A stretch of 64,000 nucleotides of DNA from PUPG01 sp041686485 (GTDB taxonomy: Bacteria > Bacteroidota > Bacteroidia > Bacteroidales > UBA7960), in assembly GCA_041686485.1 (NCBI GenBank), contig JAWLDT010000004.1, positions 14,206-78,205 of the forward strand. The letters are read 5' to 3'. Positions 43,836-53,697 of this stretch are shown one piece after another. A program made the position numbers and the translations under genes. Under the pieces are notes generated by a model. That model saw only the letters and a program-made list of their open reading frames with translations. It was not told where the DNA came from and ran no database searches. Each line of letters begins with the position of its first letter. Positions within the stretch are counted from its first letter, which is position 1.

Positions 43836-45245
43836 ATGATTTCATTAAAACGGCACAGGATTGTTGAACTGCTGAAAGAGGATGTCAGACATCTCCTTGA
43901 CAAAGAGATTAATGTGAAAGGTTGGGTCAGGACCAGGCGGGGTAATAAAAATGTCGCTTTTATAGCACTCAATGACGGTTCCATCATCCATCACATCCAG
44001 GTGGTGGTTGATGTACAATCTTTTCAGAATGATGCATTGTTACGTAATATTACCACCGGTTCATGCATATCGGTAAACGGTAAACTTGTCGAATCCCAGG
44101 GCAAGGGCCAGACCGTGGAGATACAGGCTTCGGAGATTCAACTGTATGGAAGCGCTGACCCTGATAAGTATCCGTTGCAAAAAAAAGGCCACAGCCTGGA
44201 GTTTTTACGGGAAATTGCCCACCTGAGGCCGCGTACCAATACGTTTGGCGCCATATTTCGTCTCCGGCATGCCGTGGCGTTTGCCATCCATAAATTTTTC
44301 AACGATAACGGCTTCTATTACCTGCATACACCCATCATTACCGGATCTGATGCAGAAGGCGCCGGTGCCATGTTTCGCGTCACTACCCTCGACCTGACAA
44401 ATGTCCCGCTCACAGCGGATGGGAAGGTCGACTTTAGTAAAGACTTTTTTGGGAAGGAAACAAACCTTACGGTATCCGGTCAGCTTGAAGGAGAACTTGG
44501 CGCCCTGGCTTTATCCAACATATATACCTTTGGCCCCACCTTCAGGGCTGAAAACTCCAATACGTCCAGACATCTCTCCGAGTTTTGGATGGTCGAACCT
44601 GAAATGGCTTTCTATGATATTCATGACAACATGGATCTGGCCGAAGTATTTCTCAAATACATATGCAGGTATCTGCTGGAACACTGCGAAGATGACCTGG
44701 CCTTCCTGCAGGATATGTATGACAAGGAGCTTATGGAACGGCTTCACTTTGTTGTGGATAATCAGTTTGAACGCCTGCTTTATTCCGATGCAGTGGAGAT
44801 ACTTGAAACATCCGGTCAGACTTTTGAATATCCGGTAAAGTGGGGCGTAGACCTGCAGTCGGAGCATGAACGCTACCTGGTAGAGCAGGAGTTTAAGAAG
44901 CCGGTGATCCTGACCGATTATCCCAAAGACATTAAAGCTTTTTATATGAAGCAGAATGATGATAACAGGACGGTGAGGGCCATGGATGTTTTGTTTCCCA
45001 AGATTGGAGAGATTATTGGTGGCTCGCAGCGGGAGGATGATTATGATAAGCTTTTTGCCAGGATCAAAGAATTGGGCATATACGAGGAGGATGTATGGTG
45101 GTATCTTGAAACCCGGCAGTTTGGAACCGCTCCCCATAGTGGTTTTGGCCTTGGTTTTGAGCGGCTCATGCTTTTTGTAACAGGAATGGGAAATATCCGC
45201 GATGTGATCCCGTTTCCCCGCACACCCCAGAATGCTGAATTTTGA
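43836..45245 (+). CDS. asnS: Asparaginyl-tRNA synthetase
   Basis: The 469-aa class II enzyme charges tRNA-Asn. It has the N-terminal OB-fold anticodon domain (INVKGWVRTRRGNKNVAFIALNDGS), the motif 2 region TFGPTFRAENSNTSRHLSEFW with the discriminating Asn-type sequence, and motif 3 GFGLGFERLMLFVTGM. The ATG at 43836 (MISLKRHRIVELL) is preferred over one 14 codons upstream. Its presence suggests direct Asn-tRNA charging rather than the amidotransferase route only. Confidence 0.97.
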   Translation: MISLKRHRIVELLKEDVRHLLDKEINVKGWVRTRRGNKNVAFIALNDGSIIHHIQVVVDVQSFQNDALLRNITTGSCISVNGKLVESQGKGQTVEIQASEIQLYGSADPDKYPLQKKGHSLEFLREIAHLRPRTNTFGAIFRLRHAVAFAIHKFFNDNGFYYLHTPIITGSDAEGAGAMFRVTTLDLTNVPLTADGKVDFSKDFFGKETNLTVSGQLEGELGALALSNIYTFGPTFRAENSNTSRHLSEFWMVEPEMAFYDIHDNMDLAEVFLKYICRYLLEHCEDDLAFLQDMYDKELMERLHFVVDNQFERLLYSDAVEILETSGQTFEYPVKWGVDLQSEHERYLVEQEFKKPVILTDYPKDIKAFYMKQNDDNRTVRAMDVLFPKIGEIIGGSQREDDYDKLFARIKELGIYEEDVWWYLETRQFGTAPHSGFGLGFERLMLFVTGMGNIRDVIPFPRTPQNAEF

Positions 45246-45352
45246 TATGGCTGTTATTTGTCATAGTTTTTTGTTAAATTTGATTTGGCTTGAAAATGGT
45301 TTGAAAAACAGACTTTTCCGGCTAATCATAACATGTAAATCCAACTATTATC

Positions 45353-46846
45353 ATGCTTAAACAGCAGCTACAACAGAAGCTTCTGCAAAAGTTATCACCT
45401 CAGCAAATACAGCTGATGAAGCTGTTGCAGGTGCCTGCGCTTCTGCTTGATCAGCGAATTAAGCAAGAAATTGAGGAAAATCCGGCCCTGGAAGAAGGCG
45501 AGGAGTTGACGGAAGAAGCTGAGCTTGAAACTGAGGATTACGAGGAAGAAAGTGTCATGGAGACCGGTGAAGAATCCGAGTCTGATGATTATGAATCAAC
45601 AGCGGAGGATGAGTTTGATCTGAATGATTATGTTGATGACGATGAAACACCCGATTATCAGCTGACCGCTAACAATGTTTCACCGGATGATGAATCCAAA
45701 GAGATGCCTTATGTCGCGGGAGCAAGCTCACAGGAGGCATTGATGACGCAACTCGGCATGCGTGACCTTTCCGACCGTGATTATCTGATTGCTTCCCACA
45801 TCATCGGCAACATTGATGAATCCGGATATCTGCAACGCGACATCCATTCGCTGGTTGATGATCTGGCATTTAACCATAATATCAAATCCGACTTTACTGA
45901 AGTTGTTGGGCTTTTACGGCTTATACAGGAATTTGACCCGGCAGGTGTGGGGGCCAGGGATTTACAGGAGTGCCTTCTGTTACAAATCAAGCGAAGGGAA
46001 CCAAAGACAAAGGCGGTGGAACATGCAAAACTGATTTTGGATAAAAACTTTAATGATTTCACCAAAAAACATTACGAAAAGATCAAAAAGAAGCATGGCC
46101 TGACCGAAAACGAACTGAAGGAGGCCATCAATGAGATCCTGAACCTGAACCCCAAGCCGGGAAACTCTCTTCAGGACTCCGGTAAGGGTGCCCAGTATGT
46201 TGTGCCGGACTTTATCATTACCCATAACAATGGTGAGCTGGAGCTTACACTAAATTCCTACAATTCGCCCGACCTGCGTATCAACCGTACCTACGCAGAG
46301 ATGTTTAAGGAGATGGCCAAATCGAAAGGCAAAGGTGACAAACGACAAAAAGAAGCCCTGCAGTTTGTGAAGCAAAAGCTCGATAACGCGAAATGGTTTA
46401 TCGATGCTATCAAACAGCGCCAGCAAACCCTGATGATGACCATGCAGGCCATTATGGAGATGCAACGGGAATATTTCCTGACCGGGGATGAGACAAAACT
46501 CAAACCCATGATCCTTAAAGATATCGCTGAAATGGTGAACCTCGACATATCAACCATATCCAGGGTTGCCAGCAGCAAATACGTTCAAACCCCTTTTGGT
46601 ACGTTTTTGCTCAAGGACTTCTTCTCTGAATCATTGCAAACCGATACAGGGGAAGAGGTTTCAACGCGTGAGGTTAAAAAGATCCTTCAGGACTGCATAG
46701 AAGGTGAAGACAAGAAAAAACCCATCACAGATGAGGAACTGGCCGGTATTTTGAAAGAAAAGGGATATAACATCGCCCGCAGAACGGTGGCCAAATACCG
46801 CGAACAACTGGATATACCGGTTGCAAGGCTACGAAAGGAACTGTAA
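45353..46846 (+). CDS. rpoN: RNA polymerase sigma-54 factor
   Basis: The 497-aa protein has the Gln/Leu-rich activator-contact region (LQQKLLQKLSPQQIQLMKLL) and an acidic region II (residues 40-120). Core-binding and DNA-binding domains follow, ending in the RpoN box ARRTVAKYREQL that reads the -24 element. Transcription by this factor needs an ATP-driven activator, and no such activator is seen in this window. A TAAATTTG box at 45275-45282 may serve as its promoter. Confidence 0.97.
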   Translation: MLKQQLQQKLLQKLSPQQIQLMKLLQVPALLLDQRIKQEIEENPALEEGEELTEEAELETEDYEEESVMETGEESESDDYESTAEDEFDLNDYVDDDETPDYQLTANNVSPDDESKEMPYVAGASSQEALMTQLGMRDLSDRDYLIASHIIGNIDESGYLQRDIHSLVDDLAFNHNIKSDFTEVVGLLRLIQEFDPAGVGARDLQECLLLQIKRREPKTKAVEHAKLILDKNFNDFTKKHYEKIKKKHGLTENELKEAINEILNLNPKPGNSLQDSGKGAQYVVPDFIITHNNGELELTLNSYNSPDLRINRTYAEMFKEMAKSKGKGDKRQKEALQFVKQKLDNAKWFIDAIKQRQQTLMMTMQAIMEMQREYFLTGDETKLKPMILKDIAEMVNLDISTISRVASSKYVQTPFGTFLLKDFFSESLQTDTGEEVSTREVKKILQDCIEGEDKKKPITDEELAGILKEKGYNIARRTVAKYREQLDIPVARLRKEL

Positions 46847-46850
46847 AATT

Positions 46851-47474
46851 ATGAAGCCGGCAGATACGATTGCACGTCTATTTTCCATAGTGCTCCACCC
46901 ATTGCTCATTCCTACACTGGGAATATTTATCCTTTTTCAGCTCAGCACCTACCTCTCTTTCTCTGTTACTGCAGAGGCCAGGCGTTTTATTTTACTGGTT
47001 ATTTTTATTAACACGGCTATAATTCCTGTGTTATCCGTTCTTATTTTGAAGCAGGCCAGGTTTATCAAAGATTTGACACTGGACGAACGTCAAGAACGCA
47101 TTCTTCCACTGCTGATCGCCACGGTCATGTTGTTTTTTACGTTCTACCTGCTACGGCAGCTCACGCTGCCTTCGCTGATCTATTATTATGTGACAGGTGC
47201 AGCAATGCTGGTACTTTCATCACTGGTAATAACCTTTTACTGGAAAATCAGTGTGCATATGATCTCATTGGGTGGATTAACAGGTTTCCTGATTGTCGTA
47301 TCATTGCTCCTACGTGCAGATATCTCTCATTTGATTATAGCCGCCTTCCTGGTTTCCGGCATAACAGCCGCCTCCCGTATTCACCTGCAGTCACATACCC
47401 CGGCGCAGGTGTATACAGGATACCTGCTTGGTGTATTCATAATGCTGATGCTGTTTGTGTATCTTCGTGTTTAA
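46851..47474 (+). CDS. PAP2-like integral membrane protein
   Basis: The 207-aa protein has about six hydrophobic segments. Its C-terminus SRIHLQSHTPAQVYTGYLLG resembles motif 3 of membrane PAP2 phosphatases (SRxxxxxHxxxD), but the Asp position is Gln and no clear motifs 1 and 2 are seen. It may therefore be a divergent or inactive family member. It begins 4 nt after rpoN, so they are surely co-transcribed, and ends convergent with the next gene with a 4-nt overlap. Confidence 0.7.
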   Translation: MKPADTIARLFSIVLHPLLIPTLGIFILFQLSTYLSFSVTAEARRFILLVIFINTAIIPVLSVLILKQARFIKDLTLDERQERILPLLIATVMLFFTFYLLRQLTLPSLIYYYVTGAAMLVLSSLVITFYWKISVHMISLGGLTGFLIVVSLLLRADISHLIIAAFLVSGITAASRIHLQSHTPAQVYTGYLLGVFIMLMLFVYLRV

Positions 47475-48187
47475 AACACTATCACAGCTAAACCCAGTGA
47501 GATGGGAAGCATCTCCTCTGCCGGGTTATCCTTAAACATGTCATTCAGCGGATAGTACATCTGGAAGTTAACCCTGCCATAACCAATCATGGCGGTGAGG
47601 CTGATGTGCCAATCATACAGGTTATTCAAATCATGCTCTTTGAACTTTGTTGTACGGCTTGCGAAGGGAAGGGCAAATTCGGTTTCATCAAGAATATCAT
47701 GATCAAAATAGCGGACCTTCCCCTCAAACTTGGTGTGTGCGTTAATGAGGTAGCCGACCTTTATGCCTGCGTAAAGCCGAAATGTGCTATTCAGTTCACG
47801 TGTTCTGAAACGAATTTGCACGGGAATATCCACGTAGTTCAGGCTGAGTTTGTTTTTTTCGTAGTCCTCCGGGGCAGGATAAAAATCATATTGGCCTTCA
47901 ATGGGATGGAATCGATACCATTGATCGCTGTAGAGGTTATGACTTGTAAATCCGAGGCCCGCGGCTATGCTAAAATTGCTGCGGCCCAGTGGCATATCTT
48001 GTAGCAAAATGATATTGACCCCCCTTTGTATGGTTTTCAGCTCCATGTTATCAGGGCTGTTTTGCCACAGGTCGGTGAAAGGTGTTACGATGAAACGGTC
48101 TGTGGGGTGCATCCTGGGTGGCTCAAAGGCCTGCAGGGAAGTGGTCATCAAAAGAAAAACAGTCAGAAACAGGATGTTACGCTTCAT
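47471..48187 (-). CDS. PorT-like outer-membrane beta-barrel protein
   Basis: The 238-aa protein has a signal peptide (MKRNILFLTVFLLMTTSLQA) and alternating strands such as LSLNYVDIPVQIRFRTR and FRLYAGIKVGYLINAH. The latter matches the small PorT/outer-membrane-barrel domain family of Bacteroidota. PorT itself is a type IX secretion component; many paralogs have other or unknown roles, and no secretion genes are nearby, so I do not claim the function. Confidence 0.75.
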   Translation of the reverse strand: MKRNILFLTVFLLMTTSLQAFEPPRMHPTDRFIVTPFTDLWQNSPDNMELKTIQRGVNIILLQDMPLGRSNFSIAAGLGFTSHNLYSDQWYRFHPIEGQYDFYPAPEDYEKNKLSLNYVDIPVQIRFRTRELNSTFRLYAGIKVGYLINAHTKFEGKVRYFDHDILDETEFALPFASRTTKFKEHDLNNLYDWHISLTAMIGYGRVNFQMYYPLNDMFKDNPAEEMLPISLGLAVIVF

Positions 48188-48225
48188 ACTTGGTATTATG
48201 TTGATGGTAAATGACAGATGTAAAG

Positions 48226-49173
48226 TTATGAAAAATCCATATACTTCTCAAAAGAAGTCCAGTAAGGTATGGACAATCTTTCTTTTTTTCCGGCATGCAG
48301 CACTTTGTAATATTGTTTCTTTTTTTCTTCAGCACCGTGTTTCATGTGGGCGTCAAGTGCAGCCTGAACATCAGGTGTAAAGGTGCGTTTTGCCAGCCAC
48401 GTAATGACAAGCAGTGGCAAAAAAGAAAGATTAAACGGAAACTGTGGTGCCGGTTTAACACCTCTTCTCCGGAGAACCCGCAGTCCTTCTCTAAAAGCAC
48501 ACAAGTATTGTTTAATCAGGACATTGTTTTTTACAAACAGGCCGGCTCCGCCTGCTTTACTGATAAGCCCGGGAAGGATTGCGTGATGCAGATAGCAAAC
48601 AGGCAACATTTGTTTCATGCTACTGTTTATTTTGGGCTTAAGGTCTGCTGATGCCAGCAAGTTGGCCAGTTTGTTCAGTCGATCCGTTTTTTCACCGTCA
48701 GGTTCACCCAGGTAGGTGTGTTGGTGTCCGAAGAGATACGTATTAATGCTGTTGCCGGTATAACCTCCGCCGATTATAGCAGGGTAAGCAAGCAGATATC
48801 GCCCTTTTGGGAAATGTTTCTCTATCATATCGTACTCATCCCATAAGTTGCCCAGGAAAACAATATGGGCATTCCCGGAATATTTCGACAGGTATGGAAT
48901 GGCATCATTCCACTGGTTGCTGCGGACGGTAACCAGGATAAAGTCGAACTGATCTTTTTGGGTTAAGCGATCAATAACTTCAGGCCGGAATACGGTGTGT
49001 CCATAGTCCTTTTGCCCTTTGCGGGTGTCGGAATACGTAATCGGAACTCCCGAATGTTCGTATCTTACTTTCCGTTGTTTACGCACCAGCAAGCTTACCT
49101 CTGCTCCTGCCTCGTGCAGCTGCCATGCGTAAGTAGTGCCTATCAGACCGGCACCGAATACCAGTACCTTCAT
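48226..49173 (-). CDS. Ketopantoate-reductase-like NAD(P) oxidoreductase
   Basis: The 315-aa protein begins with a Rossmann fold (MKVLVFGAGLIGTTYAWQL, GxGxxG) of the ApbA/PanE N-terminal family, with LVTVRSNQW as the usual second segment. The C-terminal helical domain is divergent. The conserved Lys and Asn of PanE (WxKLxxN) are not seen; the region reads MKQMLPVCYLHHAILPG. It may therefore not make pantoate, although panC and panD are elsewhere in the window. It is divergent from recG. Confidence 0.72.
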   Translation of the reverse strand: MKVLVFGAGLIGTTYAWQLHEAGAEVSLLVRKQRKVRYEHSGVPITYSDTRKGQKDYGHTVFRPEVIDRLTQKDQFDFILVTVRSNQWNDAIPYLSKYSGNAHIVFLGNLWDEYDMIEKHFPKGRYLLAYPAIIGGGYTGNSINTYLFGHQHTYLGEPDGEKTDRLNKLANLLASADLKPKINSSMKQMLPVCYLHHAILPGLISKAGGAGLFVKNNVLIKQYLCAFREGLRVLRRRGVKPAPQFPFNLSFLPLLVITWLAKRTFTPDVQAALDAHMKHGAEEKKKQYYKVLHAGKKERLSIPYWTSFEKYMDFS

Positions 49174-49298
49174 TTGTGTTTATATTTTATCGAATGTCTA
49201 AATGTCAAAAATAATAACAGTTATGCATTTTTTGCATTATTTTTATACTTTGCGGCAACAAATAAGTCAATATTGAGCTTATTCCAAAGGTAACATCA

Positions 49299-51407
49299 AT
49301 GCAAAACCGGGACTTTCTGGAAACGCCGATAGAATTTTTAAAGGGGGTTGGACCTAAACGGGCTGATCTGCTTAAGCGCGAGTTGGAAATTTTTACGTTC
49401 AATGACCTGCTGACACTATTTCCCTTCCGGTATATTGATCGTAGCCGGTTTCATCAAATAAGGGACATAACGGAGGATTTGCCATACGTTCAGATAAGGG
49501 GCAAGATTTCCGGTATTGAGTTGCATGGCCACCGGCGTACTACCAGGATGACAGCCTTTTTAAGTGATGGTACCGGAATTGTTGAGCTGGTGTGGTTCAG
49601 GGGGTTTCAGTGGCTGAAGGACCGTTTTAAACCAGGGGTTGAGTATATTGTGTTCGGAAAGCCGCAGATATTTGGCGGGCGCTATAATATTGCACATCCG
49701 GAAGTGGAACCGGTTACACCGGGTGCGATCAATCAACAATCAACCATGCAGCCTGTGTACCCATCTACGGAGAAATTGCGCTCCAGGGGACTGGATAGCA
49801 AGGGTATCGGAAAACTGTTGAAGACACTATTGCCTCAGGCCCGCTCCCATATCCGGGAAACACTACCGGCACATTTACTGGAACCGCTGCGTTTATTGCC
49901 GCGCGATGAAACGCTGACAAACATCCACTTCCCGGAAGACCCGGAAACGTTAAAAAAGGCGGTAGCCAGGCTAAAGTTTGAAGAGCTGTTTTATATCCAG
50001 CTTAACCTGCTGCGGCATAAACTGTTGCGCACAGAGCGGACACCTGGACACGTGTTTTCTGAGATCGGCAGCTACTTCAATAATTTTTATCACAAAGGGC
50101 TTTCCTTTTCCCTTACCGGAGCCCAGAAACGTGTGCTTCGGGAAATCCGCAACGATACCTTGTCGGGGAAGCAAATGAACCGGTTGTTACAGGGAGATGT
50201 AGGTAGTGGTAAAACCATTGTGGCTGTTATGAGTATGCTCATGGCTCTCGATAATGGTTGCCAGGCTTGTCTGATGGCGCCGACGGAAGTTCTGGCTTTC
50301 CAGCATTATGAATCCATCCGTGCCATGCTGCAAGATTTTGAAATTCACCTCGGTTTATTGACCGGATCTACCAAAGCGGGGGAACGCAAGAAGACCCTGC
50401 AGGACCTTCAAACCGGAAACCTTCAGATATTAATCGGCACCCATGCACTGATAGAAGATGAGGTTTCTTTCCATAAGCCGGGCATGGTAATCATTGATGA
50501 GCAGCACCGTTTTGGGGTTGCTCAGCGGGCGCGGTTGTGGTCGAAAGGTGAGGTGCCGCCACATGTCCTGGTCATGACGGCCACCCCCATCCCCCGCACA
50601 CTGGCCATGACATTGTATGGGGACCTCGACGTTTCTGTAATAGATGAACTACCTCCCGGTCGAAAACCCATCAAAACGGTTCACCAGACCGACAGGAACC
50701 GCCTGAAAGTGTTTGGTTTTATGCGTGAGCAGATCAAAAAAGGGCGGCAGATCTATGTGGTATACCCGCTGATAAAAGAATCCGAAAAACTGGACCTGAA
50801 GGATCTGAATGATGGCTATGAAAGTATTGTCAGGGAGTTTCCACCACCCCGTTATGCTGTTAGTATTGTTCACGGACAAATGAAACCCGGTGATAAAGAC
50901 TATGAGATGCAGCGGTTTGTCAGTGGCCAGACGCAGATCATGGTTGCCACTACCGTGATTGAAGTGGGCATTGATGTGGCCAATGCGTCTGTGATGATCA
51001 TCGAAAGCGCCGAACGTTTTGGTCTGTCGCAGCTTCATCAGCTCAGGGGCCGTGTTGGGCGTGGTGCCGAGCAGTCGTTCTGCATCCTGATGACAAAAGA
51101 AGATCTGGGGAATGATGCCCGCAAGCGCATGAAGGTGATGGTGTCCACCAATGATGGTTTCCGGATTGCCGAACAGGACCTGGAGCTTCGTGGTCCCGGC
51201 GATATTCAGGGTACCCGGCAGAGTGGTATTTTAGACCTTAAAATGGCGGATCTTGCCAAAGATGAGGGGATTCTGAAGTATGCCAGAAACCAGGCCCGGC
51301 AGTTACTCGAGGATGATCCGGATATCAGTAAGCCTGAAAACCAGGTTATACGCCGACGGATAAAAGAACTTTACAGCGATCAGCTTTTCTGGAGTAAAAT
51401 AAGCTGA
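49299..51407 (+). CDS. recG: ATP-dependent DNA helicase RecG
   Basis: RecG remodels stalled replication forks. The 702-aa protein has the N-terminal wedge OB domain (YVQIRGKISGIELHGHRRT), Walker A in LLQGDVGSGKTIVAVM, the DEQH box in VIIDEQHRFGVAQRARLW, TATPIPRTLAMTLYGDLDVS, and helicase C motifs ending with LRGRVGRGAEQSFC. The TRG motif region follows. A bidirectional terminator is just downstream. Confidence 0.97.
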   Translation: MQNRDFLETPIEFLKGVGPKRADLLKRELEIFTFNDLLTLFPFRYIDRSRFHQIRDITEDLPYVQIRGKISGIELHGHRRTTRMTAFLSDGTGIVELVWFRGFQWLKDRFKPGVEYIVFGKPQIFGGRYNIAHPEVEPVTPGAINQQSTMQPVYPSTEKLRSRGLDSKGIGKLLKTLLPQARSHIRETLPAHLLEPLRLLPRDETLTNIHFPEDPETLKKAVARLKFEELFYIQLNLLRHKLLRTERTPGHVFSEIGSYFNNFYHKGLSFSLTGAQKRVLREIRNDTLSGKQMNRLLQGDVGSGKTIVAVMSMLMALDNGCQACLMAPTEVLAFQHYESIRAMLQDFEIHLGLLTGSTKAGERKKTLQDLQTGNLQILIGTHALIEDEVSFHKPGMVIIDEQHRFGVAQRARLWSKGEVPPHVLVMTATPIPRTLAMTLYGDLDVSVIDELPPGRKPIKTVHQTDRNRLKVFGFMREQIKKGRQIYVVYPLIKESEKLDLKDLNDGYESIVREFPPPRYAVSIVHGQMKPGDKDYEMQRFVSGQTQIMVATTVIEVGIDVANASVMIIESAERFGLSQLHQLRGRVGRGAEQSFCILMTKEDLGNDARKRMKVMVSTNDGFRIAEQDLELRGPGDIQGTRQSGILDLKMADLAKDEGILKYARNQARQLLEDDPDISKPENQVIRRRIKELYSDQLFWSKIS

Positions 51408-51422
51408 GGAGTGATGACCATC

Positions 51423-51463
51423 AAAAAAGCCGCTTACGCATGATTGATACGTAAGCGGCTTTC
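51423..51463. terminator. Terminator between convergent recG and tonB-like genes
   Basis: AGCCGCTTACG (51428-51438) pairs with CGTAAGCGGCT (51450-51460), flanked by A6 on the left and T-rich sequence on the right. It can serve recG on the plus strand and the long suf-tonB run on the minus strand. Confidence 0.85.
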
Positions 51464-51483
51464 TATGATATATAAAATAGGGT

Positions 51484-52164
51484 CTAGTTAAGCCTGAAGC
51501 GTATGGGCATATTAAACTGCACCCTTACCGCCTGACCTCTCTGACGGCCTGGTTCCCACTTCGGCATCTGTTTTACGACCCTAATGGCCTCCTCATCACA
51601 TCCACCACCAATGCCACGTAATATTTCTACATTAGAAACGCTGCCATCGGGTTCTACAACAAATGTGACAAACACGGTTCCCTGTATACCGGCTTCTCTT
51701 GCCATCTGGGGATACCTTAAATTCTCTTCGAGAAAACGCTGCCGGGCTTCTTCACCACCGGGAAACTGAGGCTGATCCTCCACAACCATAAAAATCTCAT
51801 CTTCTTCTTCTTCCTCTTCTTCCTGCTGGATTTCGATGGGTTCATATTCCTGAACCTCGGTAAACACATCGGCGTCTGCATCAATGGTGAATTCTTCTTC
51901 AAGTTCCACGTCGTCATCAACGATGATCAGCTCTTCCGATGGTTCAGGTGGTGGAGGTGGTGGTGGTTCCTCCGGGCGGGTGATTGGAATATCTTCCTCC
52001 TCAATGAAGTCAACTTCAAGCGTGCCCAGGTCAACCTGCGTCCGCTCATATTGCCTCCATTCAAAAGCAACCAATGCCGCTCCAAGCGCAATGATGACAC
52101 CTATCTGCAAAAAGATGCGCTTTTTGTTTTCAAGGTCTGCTTTGGGTGATTTTTTTTCTTCCAT
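51484..52164 (-). CDS. TonB-type energy transducer
   Basis: The 226-aa protein has one N-terminal membrane helix (about residues 15-35), a Pro/Glu-rich periplasmic spacer (PEEPPPPPPPEP, then long acidic runs), and a C-terminal TonB domain (RYPQMAREAGIQGTVFVTFV, then the WEPGRQRGQ segment). It would pass proton-motive energy to outer-membrane receptors, with ExbB/ExbD encoded elsewhere. It is the last gene of the suf-gcvH-vanZ run, an order seen in other Bacteroidota. Confidence 0.92.
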   Translation of the reverse strand: MEEKKSPKADLENKKRIFLQIGVIIALGAALVAFEWRQYERTQVDLGTLEVDFIEEEDIPITRPEEPPPPPPPEPSEELIIVDDDVELEEEFTIDADADVFTEVQEYEPIEIQQEEEEEEEDEIFMVVEDQPQFPGGEEARQRFLEENLRYPQMAREAGIQGTVFVTFVVEPDGSVSNVEILRGIGGGCDEEAIRVVKQMPKWEPGRQRGQAVRVQFNMPIRFRLN

Positions 52165-52296
52165 AATAATGTAGAGTCTGGTTGGTTTTTCGCTGTTTCG
52201 GGCTTATGTTTTTATAATAGCTTGTAAAAAATTGGGTTGCTAAGATACAAAGTATTTTATAAAAATCAACCGTTCATTTTTTTCTGTTCCTGGATT

Positions 52297-52713
52297 TTAT
52301 CGTTTACTGTGTAAGATTCTATATAGCAAAACTCCAAAAACCGTTCCAAAACCATTGGCTAAAAAATCCAAAAAGGAGCCATGTCGGTCAGGGAAACAAC
52401 AGAACTGTAACCATTCTGTCAGCGCGCCATATATGATACCTGTAAGCAAACACACAATAAGATGGTTGTTTTTCAGTCCGGAATGCTTGCTTTCTCTGAC
52501 AATTCCGAAGCATAGCAGCCATGCCAGTACGGCAAAAAGGGCGAAATGAGCAAGTTTATCAAACTGTGGTATTTCGTGTAACCCTGTCTCCGGGATATTT
52601 CCGCCGGGCAGGCTGAGAATAAAAAAAATAAAAAGCCCCCACAGGATAGCCGGCCAGAAAAAGCGTAAACAGGACAATGTGATTTTTTGCCTGCAAGGCA
52701 TGTGTTTACGCAC
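52297..52713 (-). CDS. VanZ-family membrane protein
   Basis: The 138-aa protein has about four hydrophobic segments and the VanZ-type features FDKLAHFALFAVLAWLL and EWLQFCCFPDRHGSFLDFLA. VanZ-like proteins are named after a teicoplanin resistance gene, but chromosomal members have no known activity. The first ATG overlaps the end of gcvH by 8 nt; a second at 52701 is possible. The overlap suggests translational coupling with gcvH. Confidence 0.88.
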   Translation of the reverse strand: MRKHMPCRQKITLSCLRFFWPAILWGLFIFFILSLPGGNIPETGLHEIPQFDKLAHFALFAVLAWLLCFGIVRESKHSGLKNNHLIVCLLTGIIYGALTEWLQFCCFPDRHGSFLDFLANGFGTVFGVLLYRILHSKR

Positions 52714-53086
52714 CGGTCAATTCTTTGTATTCACCGGCGCTCAGCAGTTCATCAGCTTCTGACGCGTCGGCGATGGTTATTTTGATAATCCAGCCCTTCT
52801 CATAGGGATCCTTATTGATAATATCCGGATTATCTTCCAGCTCTTCGTTAAACTCGGTGATTTCTCCGCCAAGGGGCATAAACAGGTCGGAAACAGTCTT
52901 AACAGCTTCGATGCTGCCAAATGTTTCTTCCTTATCCAGGCTCTCACCAACCGTGTCGACTTCTACAAAGACAATGTCACCAAGTTCATTTTGTGCAAAG
53001 TCGGTAATGCCAATGGTTGCGGTATTGCCTTCGATCTTGACCCATTCATGGTCTTTAGTGTACTTCAGATTTTCAGGAATATTCAT
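52706..53086 (-). CDS. gcvH: Glycine cleavage system H protein
   Basis: The 126-aa protein shuttles the aminomethyl group on a lipoyl arm. The lipoylated Lys lies in FGSIEAVKTVSDL. The ATG at 53086 (MNIPENLKYTKDHEWVKIE) is the family start; the longer upstream frame is not. The other glycine cleavage genes are not here. Its place after the Fe-S genes is typical of the phylum and may reflect the Fe-S need of lipoate synthesis. Confidence 0.96.
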   Translation of the reverse strand: MNIPENLKYTKDHEWVKIEGNTATIGITDFAQNELGDIVFVEVDTVGESLDKEETFGSIEAVKTVSDLFMPLGGEITEFNEELEDNPDIINKDPYEKGWIIKITIADASEADELLSAGEYKELTGA

Positions 53087-53245
53087 GTTCGTGTGGGTTT
53101 TGAGTGATTTAGAATATGTTGCAATATATGAATGCCCAAAAGTACAATCTTTTTTTCGCACGCACAACAAAGGCTTGTTTACATTTCCCTGTTTTAGCCA
53201 TTAATGGTTTGCCTTTCGATTGCTTATGTTTGTGCGGCTTTTGCT

Positions 53246-53566
53246 TCAGAAAAGACCAAGCTCCAGCCTGGCCGCATCCGATATGTTGTCCTGTGACCAT
53301 GGAGGGTCGAATACCAGGTTGACATTCACCTGATTAACCCCTTCAACGGCTTTTACGGCATCGGCTACCTCCCCCGGCATCTGGTCTGCTACCGGACAGT
53401 TTGGGTTGGTCAGTGTCATGGTAATATCAACATTTCCTTCCCCGGTGATGTCAATGCCATAAATTAACCCCAGATCGTACACATTGACCGGTATTTCAGG
53501 ATCAAATACGTTTTTCAGGGCTTCAATGATGGTTGATTCCTCTGGTTGAGCAGCTTTTTCTGTCAT
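53246..53566 (-). CDS. SufT-like DUF59/MIP18 protein
   Basis: The 106-aa protein belongs to the DUF59 family (PaaD/SufT/MIP18), which helps Fe-S cluster maturation and transfer. Signature segments are ALKNVFDPEIPVNVYDLGLI and TMTLTNPNCPVADQMPGEV, with one conserved Cys, and FDPPWSQDNIS near the end. It sits in the suf run after sufE, the usual place. Confidence 0.92.
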   Translation of the reverse strand: MTEKAAQPEESTIIEALKNVFDPEIPVNVYDLGLIYGIDITGEGNVDITMTLTNPNCPVADQMPGEVADAVKAVEGVNQVNVNLVFDPPWSQDNISDAARLELGLF

Positions 53567-53697
53567 GTTTGTTATGATTTATCATTTACAGCCGCCACTA
53601 TCCTTTGCTCCAGACGGCCACCAGGCATGTTATTCTTTGTTGTCATGGTGGGAAAAGCAGCGACCAGGCGGCTAATGATGCCGGGTGTTTCGACTTC

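Noticed and set aside
43544..43987. Minus-strand 147-codon frame across the fbaA-asnS spacer
   Set aside because: Its first 50 codons are antisense to asnS, and the rest lacks any domain or leader. The region is better explained as promoters.
51717..51920. Lys-rich frame opposite or overlapping the TonB-type gene
   Set aside because: It is an out-of-frame reading of the Glu-rich TonB spacer codons; the TonB frame has full domain support.
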